A stretch of DNA of 64,000 bases, taken from contig NZ_BMMV01000001.1 in NCBI RefSeq assembly GCF_014646115.1, positions 298,084 to 362,083 on the forward strand, read 5' to 3'. This DNA comes from Streptomyces camponoticapitis. GTDB taxonomy: Bacteria > Actinomycetota > Actinomycetes > Streptomycetales > Streptomycetaceae. Below, one piece after another: positions 27,517 through 34,318 of this stretch. The notes beneath the pieces are model-generated. The model was not told the DNA's origin. It saw nothing but the letters and a program-made list of their open reading frames with translations, and searched no databases. Both the position numbers and the translations under genes were made by a program. How positions within the stretch are numbered: position 1 is the first letter of the stretch; each line of letters starts with the position of its first letter.

Positions 27517-28076
27517 GGTTCCTCTCCTGGTCAACCGCTGTGCTCGGCGCTGACGGAGCAGCGCCGCGACGGACTGTACGGGAGCCCACATCCGGTGACA
27601 GGCCGCCCGGTCGGCCCGCCGACGGCCGGAATCGGACATCGAGTGAATTCCCGGTGATCTCTGATCGACGCTCCGGACGGGCCACGTCCGTGCCGTGGAC
27701 GGGGAGAGCCGTCGCTGTCCGGAGCAACTCGAGGAGCGACAGGGCGACCCGGACCGCGCCCCGCCGTCCGACCCGACTCCGGAGATCATCACGATCGCCC
27801 GGCGTACGCCCGCGTAACACCGCCGCAACACCATCGCGGATTTCGCTTAACGAACACGGCACTTCGCGCAGCGGACGATTTCCGGCCAACTTGTTGACGC
27901 GCTCCTGACAGGTAGACCGGATTCCTGGGACTCTTCGTCCGTTCTGAGCACCACCCGCTCCGCAGCTCATGCTCCGCAGCCAGTGCTCCACAGCTCGTGC
28001 TCCACCTTGCTCTCCTGCACTGTCCGGGCCGCCCACCCGAGCGCGGTCCGGTACCCCCCTCGCAGAAGGAGTTCGC
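27517..28076. other. 560-base divergent intergenic region between P450 and metalloprotease genes
   Basis: No convincing gene is visible. The region contains the promoters of the two divergent genes. A TTGACG at 27894 is not followed by a good -10 at 17 bases. The notable element is the 14-bp tandem repeat block at 27957-28006, listed separately. Confidence 0.6.
27957..28006 (+). repeat. 3.5 copies of a 14-bp tandem repeat upstream of the metalloprotease
   Basis: Units begin at 27957, 27971, 27985 and 27999: GCTCCGCAGCTCAT, GCTCCGCAGCCAGT, GCTCCACAGCTCGT and a partial GCTCCACC. The block ends 70 bases before the protease start codon, in the position expected for the promoter or 5' leader. The 14-bp spacing (about 1.3 helical turns) is odd for stacked operators, so function is unknown. 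Confidence 0.75.
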
Positions 28077-30092
28077 GTGAGACCCACGCCCAGCCGTCGT
28101 ATCACCGCGACCGGCGCTCTGATCGCTGTCACAGCCCTTCTCGCCGTCGGAGTCCAGGCCGGCACCGCCGCCGCGGCCCCCGACAGCGCCCCCTCGGCAC
28201 CGGTCGCCGGCAAGGCCGACCCCGGCGCGCTCCCCAAGGCACTCTCCCCCGCCCAGCGCGCCGAGCTGATACGCGAGGCCAACGCCACCAAGGCGGCGAC
28301 GGCCGGCGAACTCGGCCTCGGCGCCGAGGAGAAGCTCGTCGTACGCGACGTCGTCCAGGACCAGGACGGCACCACGCACACCCGCTACGAGCGCACCTAC
28401 GCCGGCCTCCCCGTCCTCGGCGGTGACCTCGTCGTCGCCACCACGAGGGCGGGCGCCACCCAGGCGGTCACCAAGGCGTCCAAGGCGGCTCTCAAGTCCG
28501 TCGACACCAACGCCGACGTACCGGCCGCCGCCGCCGAGAAGCAGGCGCTGTCCGCCGCGAAGGCCGAGGGCTCGACCAAGGCCGCGGCCGACCGCGCGCC
28601 GCGCAAGGTCGTCTGGCTCGCCGACAGCAAGCCGACCCTCGCGTACGAGACGGTCGTCGGCGGCGTCCAGAAGGGCGGTACCCCGAACGAGCTGCACGTC
28701 GTGACCGACGCCGCCACCGGCGAGAAGCTCTTCGAGTGGCAGGCGGTCCACGAGGGCACGGGCAACACCCAGTACAGCGGCCAGGTCACCCTGGGCACCG
28801 CCCCCTCGTTCACGCTGACCGACACGGGCCGGGGCAACCACAAGACGTACAACCTGAACCGCGGCTCCTCGGGCACCGGCACCCTCTTCTCCGGCCCGGA
28901 CGACGTCTGGGGCAACGGCTCCTCCTCCAACGCGGAGACCGCCGGCGCCGACGCGCACTACGGTGCGGCGCTCACCTGGGACTACTTCAAGAACGTGCAC
29001 GGCCGCACCGGCATCAGGGGCGACGGCGTCGGCGCGTACTCGCGCGTGCACTACGGCAACAACTACGTCAACGCCTTCTGGCAGGACAGCTGCTTCTGCA
29101 TGACGTACGGCGACGGCGCGGGCAACGCGAAGCCGCTGACCTCCATCGACGTGGCCGCGCACGAGATGTCGCACGGCGTCACCTCGAACACCGCGGGCCT
29201 CATCTACAGCGGTGAGTCCGGTGGCCTCAACGAGGCGACCTCCGACATCTTCGCCGCCGCCGTCGAGTTCAAGGCCGCCAACGCCCAGGACGTGGGTGAC
29301 TACCTGGTCGGCGAGAAGATCGACATCAACGGCAACGGCACCCCGCTGCGCTACATGGACAAGCCGAGCAAGGACGGGGCGTCCAAGGACTACTGGTACT
29401 CGGGCATCGGCGGTGTCGACGTCCACTACTCGTCGGGCCCGGCGAACCACTTCTTCTACCTCCTCTCGGAGGGAAGCGGCACCAAGACCATCAACGGTGT
29501 CAACTACGACTCGGCGACGTCCGACGGACTGCCGGTGACCGGCATCGGCCGGGACAAGGCCGAGCAGATCTGGTTCAAGGCCCTCACCACGAAGTTCACC
29601 TCCACGACGAACTACGCGGCGGCCCGTACCGGCACGCTCGCGGTCGCCGGTGAGCTGTACGGCACGACGAGCGCCGAGTACAAGTCGGTCGCCGACGCGT
29701 GGGCCGGTATCAGCGTCGGCAGCCGCCCCGGCGGCGGTGGCGGCACGGTCTTCGAGAGCACCGGGGCCGTCGCGATCCCGGACAACGGCGCGGCGGTCAC
29801 CTCGACCGTCAACGTCACCGGCCGTACGGGCAACGCGCCCGCCGCCCTCCCGGTCGGCGTGGACATCACCCACACCTGGCGCGGTGACCTGGTCGTCGAC
29901 CTGGTCGCCCCGGACGGGACGGTCTACCCGCTGAAGAGCGCCAGCAGCGGTGACTCGGCCGACGACATCACGGAGACGTACAACGTGAACGCCTCGTCGG
30001 AGGCGGCCAACGGCGCCTGGAAGCTGCGGGTGCAGGACGTCGCTTCGCAGGACACGGGGCGTATCAACAGCGTAAAGCTCACGTTCCCCTGA
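28077..30092 (+). CDS. Secreted M4 (thermolysin-family) zinc metalloprotease
   Basis: Extracellular neutral protease preproenzyme of 671 residues. A signal peptide (about 1-33, ending AAAA) is followed by an FTP/PepSY-type propeptide (to about 215), then the M4 catalytic domain and a C-terminal P/Homo-B (proprotein convertase) domain. The zinc site is AAHEMSHGVT (His362, Glu363, His366), with the third ligand Glu386 in GGLNEATSD; the transition-state His is in VHYSSGPANHFFY. The GTG start has AGAAGGAG five bases upstream, so the longer open frame is rejected. A strong terminator follows the stop. Its likely job is extracellular protein degradation for nutrition or development. Confidence 0.97.
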   Translation: MRPTPSRRITATGALIAVTALLAVGVQAGTAAAAPDSAPSAPVAGKADPGALPKALSPAQRAELIREANATKAATAGELGLGAEEKLVVRDVVQDQDGTTHTRYERTYAGLPVLGGDLVVATTRAGATQAVTKASKAALKSVDTNADVPAAAAEKQALSAAKAEGSTKAAADRAPRKVVWLADSKPTLAYETVVGGVQKGGTPNELHVVTDAATGEKLFEWQAVHEGTGNTQYSGQVTLGTAPSFTLTDTGRGNHKTYNLNRGSSGTGTLFSGPDDVWGNGSSSNAETAGADAHYGAALTWDYFKNVHGRTGIRGDGVGAYSRVHYGNNYVNAFWQDSCFCMTYGDGAGNAKPLTSIDVAAHEMSHGVTSNTAGLIYSGESGGLNEATSDIFAAAVEFKAANAQDVGDYLVGEKIDINGNGTPLRYMDKPSKDGASKDYWYSGIGGVDVHYSSGPANHFFYLLSEGSGTKTINGVNYDSATSDGLPVTGIGRDKAEQIWFKALTTKFTSTTNYAAARTGTLAVAGELYGTTSAEYKSVADAWAGISVGSRPGGGGGTVFESTGAVAIPDNGAAVTSTVNVTGRTGNAPAALPVGVDITHTWRGDLVVDLVAPDGTVYPLKSASSGDSADDITETYNVNASSEAANGAWKLRVQDVASQDTGRINSVKLTFP

Positions 30093-30366
30093 GCATCACT
30101 CCGACCGCGCCTCCCCGCGTCGGCACGGTGACATGACGAAGGCCGCCCGGGTCCTGAGACCCGGGCGGCTCCGTCGTTCCGCACCCGCGACGCGCGCGTG
30201 CGATGTCCCGGCCCACCCACTCGAAGGCGCGCCCGAAGGGGCGGGCCGGGAACCGACCGGTGTGGATCTCACGCACGTACTCCCGGTCAAGGAGTACGCC
30301 GCGCCGTCCGTCCACCGGCTGTGAGTCACAGACGACCGGCTCCCGGACCGGAGGATCGTGGTCCAT
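30079..30366 (-). other. Possible small or decayed coding region antisense to the protease terminator
   Basis: A 95-residue frame on the reverse strand whose middle part (DREYVREIHTGRFPARPF, then GRAFEWVGRDIARARRG) has a natural-looking amino-acid mix and G/C-rich third codon positions. Its last third runs through the protease terminator hairpin and the protease 3' end, which argues against an intact gene. No ribosome site is visible at the ATG (30366). It could be a gene remnant or chance; family not recognised. Confidence 0.25.
30142..30169 (+). terminator. Intrinsic terminator after the metalloprotease
   Basis: Perfect 12-bp stem GCCGCCCGGGTC/GACCCGGGCGGC with a 4-base loop, 49 bases past the protease stop. 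The 325 bases from here to the next gene hold no gene I can support other than the weak reverse-strand frame at 30079-30366. Confidence 0.88.
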
Positions 30367-30494
30367 GTGGCGGTGAGGTGACCGCCGTCGCTGACCACGC
30401 CGCGACGACTCCCCCGCCCCTCTACCGCCACCAATCCTCCGGCCCGAGCGCCGCTTCCCCCGTCGCCCGCGCTCTCCACCCCGGAAGTGAGCTC

Positions 30495-31139
30495 CTAGCG
30501 GAGCTTGTTCACCGCCGTGGTGGTGGTCTTCTTGAACGCCGCGACCGGCGCCTGGCTCAGATCCCCCAACTGGCCCCAGGTGACGAACGTGACGGTGTCG
30601 CCGTCCCGGCCGATGCCCAGCAGATGGACACCGGGCCCTGCCTCCGGGATCGCTACGCCGACTCCGATGACCCGGGCGCCCTCCTCTACGGCGATCCTGC
30701 CGTAGTCGTCCCACGAGGCCGTGCCACCGGGGGTGTCACGCAGCCAGTCGGCGGCGCAGGCCGCCACCGCCGCCTCGGCCGACGTCGCCAGCTTCTTGGC
30801 CGCGGCGGTGCTCGGCGCCCGGACGCTCACCTGCGCGCCCGTCGTGTCGAGGTCGGTGACGAACTGCCGGTGCCAGGTGGTGCCCTTCGCCGGCAGTACG
30901 TTTTCGAGGCAGAACGGGTCCGTCTCCGGAGCGCCGCCCGTCACCGCGCCCGCGGTCCAGAAGTTGCCCTGGGCCTGCGGCATGTCCTTCGCCGTGAGGA
31001 AGCCTGGTGTGGTCGCCTTCGGCGCGGCCTGGACACTCCCGGACACCGACAGCGCGAGGGCGCCGGCGAGTGTCGCGGTCGCCGCCGTGGTCAGTGCCCG
31101 GCGGGTCGTGCGTCTTGTCGTCTTCCAACCTGTGGTCAC
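30495..31139 (-). CDS. Secreted protein of unknown function with one likely disulfide
   Basis: Exported protein of 214 residues. The N-terminus has a basic start, a hydrophobic core (TTAATATLAGALALSVSG) and a signal-peptidase site near VQAAP. The mature part contains only two cysteines (in DPFCLEN and VAACAADW), suggesting one disulfide. It also has IGVGVAIPEAGPGVHLLGIG and TFVTWGQLGDL strands reminiscent of a PknH/LpqN-like sensor-domain fold, but I do not recognise the family with certainty. GTG start at 31139 with AGGGGG nine bases upstream. It is divergent from the membrane-anchored XRE gene 211 bases away; both encode envelope-facing proteins and may be linked. Confidence 0.8.
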   Translation of the reverse strand: MTTGWKTTRRTTRRALTTAATATLAGALALSVSGSVQAAPKATTPGFLTAKDMPQAQGNFWTAGAVTGGAPETDPFCLENVLPAKGTTWHRQFVTDLDTTGAQVSVRAPSTAAAKKLATSAEAAVAACAADWLRDTPGGTASWDDYGRIAVEEGARVIGVGVAIPEAGPGVHLLGIGRDGDTVTFVTWGQLGDLSQAPVAAFKKTTTTAVNKLR

Positions 31140-31349
31140 TGGATGGATCCCCCTGGTCGTGCTCCGGTCCCGCTGTTCGCACCGGCTTGATCGGCCGGTG
31201 ATCCCAGATTGAAGCGGTGATCGACGGGTCGGCAACAACCCTCGTGAAGTGCGGAACGCATGGAACGCGTGCGCGTACCCTGGCCTGGGGAAATGACAAG
31301 TGCCTGGAATGACCGCGGAACGGGGTCGCGGGCGGTAGGGGGACGTGAA

Positions 31350-32831
31350 ATGGGCCGTTCGGAGAAGATCCCGGCGCAGACGGCGGAGTTCGCGAAGCGG
31401 CTGCGTGCCCTGAAGGAGAGAACGGACCGCAGTTACGGTTCGCTCGCCACCCAACTCCACCTGGGCGCCTCGACGTTGCACCGCTACTGCCACGGGCACG
31501 CGCTGCCCGTCGACTACGCCCCGGTGGAGCGGCTGGCCAAGGTGGTCGGCGCGACGGCGGCCGAGCGCGTGGAGCTGCACCGCCTGTGGCTGCGGGCGCA
31601 CTCGGCGCGTACGGAGGAAGAGGGGGACGGAGTCGCCCTCGCCGAAACGGTCGTGGTCCCGGCCGCCGAGCCGGAGGCCGTACGTGAGCCGGAACCGGAA
31701 CCCGACGGTGAGCCGGAACCGGACCGGGACCCGGCCCCCGCCGCCGGCGCCGGCACTGCCGAACCCGTCGCCGCGGCCGAACCGGTAGGAGCCGCCGACG
31801 ACTTCGACTCCGCCGCCGGCGATCCCGATCCGCCACCACCCGCCGCCACGACCCCGCCCATGTCACGCCCACGCGCCTCACGGCTGCGCCGCCGTCAGAT
31901 AGTCGGTGCCGCGCTCGCCGTCGTCACCGTCCTCGGCGGCACCGTCATCGTCGCGGCCGACCTCGGGAAGCCCGACTCGCGGAGCGACAGGAGCGGGCCG
32001 CGTCTCTCCGATCCCGGCCCGGACGGACCCGTCGACCCGCCGTCACCGTCCGCCCGGTCGAGCGCCCCGTCCGCGAAGGCGAGTTCGCCGAAGTCCGGCG
32101 CCGACCGGAAGGCATCACCGTCCAGTTCCGTCGGCGCCGGAAAGACTGAGGCGGGCGGCGCCGGAGGGGACGGCGGGGGGCCGGGCGGGAAGAAGCCCGG
32201 AGCCGGGACGGGCACGGCCAAGCCGCTGGTGTGGACCGCGGACAGCCACAAGTGGCAGTCGGAGTGCTCCCATACGTATCTGATCAACCGCGCCCCCTCC
32301 GCCGTACCGCCGCCGCCCAACTCGCAGGACGCGCGGCAGTGGGCGACCGCGCTCGGCGCGGTGCACGGCGACTCGTCGATCACGCAGGCCACGCTCAACG
32401 CGGCGGCGGGCGCGGGGCCGGTCGTCGTCCAGGAGGTGTTCGTCCGGGTGGTGGGCCGGCGGGCGCCGCTCAAGTGGAACGCGTACGAGATGAGCAACGG
32501 CTGCGGCGGCGCTGTCACCCCCGCCGTGTTCGCCGTCGACCTGGACGCGTCGCGGCCGATCGTGCGCCCGGTCGACGGCGCGAACGAGGAGGGGCCGCTG
32601 CCCGCGCCCCGTCTTCCCTATCAGGTGACGGCGAAGGAACCGCTCATCCTGAAGGTCGAGGCGAGCACCGACCGCTGCGACTGCGACTGGTATCTGGAGG
32701 TGCGCTGGACGGCCGGGGACCGTACGGGCGTGGCGCGCATCGACGACGGCGGCCGGCCGTTCCGTACGAGCGCGGCGGCCGGCGCGGTGTACGGGCACGA
32801 CTACGAGTCCGGGAAATGGATGGGACCCTGA
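31350..32831 (+). CDS. Membrane-anchored XRE-family protein with extracytoplasmic domain
   Basis: Protein of 493 residues. An N-terminal XRE helix-turn-helix (about 10-75, SYGSLATQLHLGASTLHRY) is followed by an acidic Pro/Glu linker (85-170) and a single transmembrane helix (about 183-203, IVGAALAVVTVLGGTVIVAA). After it come a Ser/Pro/Gly-rich spacer and a C-terminal extracytoplasmic domain (about 315-493) with Cys residues in SECSHTY, NGCGG and DRCDCDW. This is a one-piece receptor layout: DNA-binding inside, ligand- or wall-sensing outside. The ATG at 31350 is chosen for TAGGGGGA upstream. The stop codon lies inside a perfect terminator hairpin. Confidence 0.88.
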   Translation: MGRSEKIPAQTAEFAKRLRALKERTDRSYGSLATQLHLGASTLHRYCHGHALPVDYAPVERLAKVVGATAAERVELHRLWLRAHSARTEEEGDGVALAETVVVPAAEPEAVREPEPEPDGEPEPDRDPAPAAGAGTAEPVAAAEPVGAADDFDSAAGDPDPPPPAATTPPMSRPRASRLRRRQIVGAALAVVTVLGGTVIVAADLGKPDSRSDRSGPRLSDPGPDGPVDPPSPSARSSAPSAKASSPKSGADRKASPSSSVGAGKTEAGGAGGDGGGPGGKKPGAGTGTAKPLVWTADSHKWQSECSHTYLINRAPSAVPPPPNSQDARQWATALGAVHGDSSITQATLNAAAGAGPVVVQEVFVRVVGRRAPLKWNAYEMSNGCGGAVTPAVFAVDLDASRPIVRPVDGANEEGPLPAPRLPYQVTAKEPLILKVEASTDRCDCDWYLEVRWTAGDRTGVARIDDGGRPFRTSAAAGAVYGHDYESGKWMGP

Positions 32832-32849
32832 CGGATCGTCAGGGTCCCA
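32821..32849. terminator. Intrinsic terminator overlapping the XRE gene stop codon
   Basis: Perfect 13-bp inverted repeat TGGGACCCTGACG/CGTCAGGGTCCCA with a 3-base loop. The left arm includes the last codons and the TGA of the XRE gene. Placed between convergent genes, it can serve both strands. Confidence 0.85.
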
Positions 32850-32881
32850 CCGGCACTCACCGGGCACGAGGCGTCAGGCGG

Positions 32882-34120
32882 TCACGCCGGGTTGTTGGCG
32901 TGCGTCAGCGTCTCCCAGGCGACGAACAGGTTGTTCGTGCCCTGCGGGCGCATCCGCTCCGTGTACTGCTGGGTGTTGCTCATGGCGTTGCCCAGCCGGT
33001 TGCCCAGCGCGTTGAAGGCGACCTCGCTGATCGGTCCGAGGTTGTCCTTCAGGCTGCCGCCGCAGAGGTTGCCGGGGACGGGCTCGCCGTTCTGGTACTT
33101 CGTGTGCAGCCCGAACGCGTGCCGCAGCCGGTCACCGACCTCCGGGTACAGGTCCTGGCCCTGGATGCGGCTGGTCTCCGCGACGTGCGAGATGGCGGAG
33201 AGGCCGTAACCGGTGTGGGTCAGGTCGCGGCAGGTCTCCTGCGCGAGACCCTGCATGAAGGTGGACTGGTTGTGCCAGTAGCGGACGATCTCGTCACGGG
33301 TGTCGAGCCCACTGCCGGGCACCGTCCTCGGCAGCGCGCCGTCGGAAGGCAGATAGATGAACGCGGGGACACGGTTGCGGAAGATGCCGACCGTCTTGTC
33401 GTAGGCTCCCCGGTCCTCCAGATGGACCGCGATACCGATCGCGGCCTCGTTCATGCTGAGCTCCCAGTTGCCGTTGGAGCCCGAGCCGTTGATGATCTCC
33501 GGCAGGTACACGTTGCGCAGCATCGTCGAGAAGCGGCCGGAGTTCGGCCAGCTGGAGTACGTGTACTTGATGATCTCGGCGGCCTTGGGCCACGACGAAC
33601 CGGCCCACGCGGTCTGGAGCGGCGCGTTGCTGTTGGTGTGGTCGCGGATGGTGTTCGACCACGCGTCCATCAGCTCGATGGACTTCTTGGCGTAGCGGTC
33701 GTCCCGGTTGATGTACCAGGCCAGCGCGGTGGTGTACGCGGCTATCGCGTCCTCACGCTCGTCCGTACAGCCGTTGTTGGGGTTGGAGTACGAGCCGCAC
33801 TCCACGACCGCGCGGGGCTTGGGGACCCGGGACAGGGAGGCGTACTTGCTCCCCATCATCTGGTCGTACGCGGCCTTCCACGGCTGCGCGCCCGCCTGCA
33901 CCTTGCCGCGGACGAAGTCGAGCTGGGGGCGGCTGACGCCGACACCGGGGTGGGTGAAGGTCGCCGGGGCGGCGACGGCCTTCGCCGAGAGGGTCTTGGC
34001 GGCGGGCGGTTTGTCCGCCGCTTGCTCGCCGGCCGAGGCCGGGGCCATGAAGGCCGCGGCGATCAGGCCGCCGAGCGCGGCGGACAGGCCGAGGACTCTG
34101 GGAATGACTCCGGGGCGCAT
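32882..34120 (-). CDS. Secreted alginate-lyase-family protein
   Basis: Exported protein of 412 residues with an N-terminal signal peptide (hydrophobic LSAALGGLIAAAFMAPASA) and an (alpha/alpha)-barrel alginate-lyase-superfamily domain (PF05426-like). Recognisable segments are IAAYTTALAWYINRDDRYA, APLQTAWAGSSWPKAAEI and NGNWELSMNEAAIGIAVHLE. Cys pairs (VECGSYS with NNGCTD; ETCRD with NLCGG) suggest disulfides. The family cleaves uronate-containing polysaccharides by beta-elimination; the actual substrate in soil actinomycetes is uncertain. The ATG at 34120 follows GGAAGG. It is monocistronic, with a putative GntR-type operator upstream (34251-34262). Confidence 0.88.
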   Translation of the reverse strand: MRPGVIPRVLGLSAALGGLIAAAFMAPASAGEQAADKPPAAKTLSAKAVAAPATFTHPGVGVSRPQLDFVRGKVQAGAQPWKAAYDQMMGSKYASLSRVPKPRAVVECGSYSNPNNGCTDEREDAIAAYTTALAWYINRDDRYAKKSIELMDAWSNTIRDHTNSNAPLQTAWAGSSWPKAAEIIKYTYSSWPNSGRFSTMLRNVYLPEIINGSGSNGNWELSMNEAAIGIAVHLEDRGAYDKTVGIFRNRVPAFIYLPSDGALPRTVPGSGLDTRDEIVRYWHNQSTFMQGLAQETCRDLTHTGYGLSAISHVAETSRIQGQDLYPEVGDRLRHAFGLHTKYQNGEPVPGNLCGGSLKDNLGPISEVAFNALGNRLGNAMSNTQQYTERMRPQGTNNLFVAWETLTHANNPA

Positions 34121-34250
34121 GGGGTGCCTTCCGGTCGGGGGGTGCTCCTCAACTCCACTCTCCACAGCGGCTGTTCACTGACATGAACAACGAGCGGAGT
34201 TGTGAATCCGTATTGAGTGAGGAACTTAAGGCCATCCCATGGACACGTCA

Positions 34251-34262
34251 AGGTATGGACCA
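34251..34262. promoter_or_regulatory. DasR-like half-conserved site upstream of the lyase gene
   Basis: AGGTATGGACCA matches 9 of 12 bases of the DasR/GntR-type core TGGTCTAGACCA and lies 131 bases before the lyase ATG. DasR controls aminosugar and secreted hydrolase genes in Streptomyces. A single imperfect match is weak evidence. Confidence 0.25.
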
Positions 34263-34272
34263 ATGATTCGAA

Positions 34273-34302
34273 GGGCCCGGCGGACAGGTGTCCGCCGGGC
34301 CC
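34273..34302 (-). terminator. Intrinsic terminator after glgP
   Basis: Near-perfect long hairpin (GGGCCCGGCGGAC and its complement, tight loop AGGT), 17 bases past the stop of the leftward glgP gene. Confidence 0.85.
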
Positions 34303-34318
34303 CGGGAAGTGTGCGTGC

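Noticed and set aside
27894..27918. TTGACG followed by TAGACC as a promoter of the metalloprotease
   Set aside because: The spacing is only 13 bases, too short for a sigma-70-type promoter.
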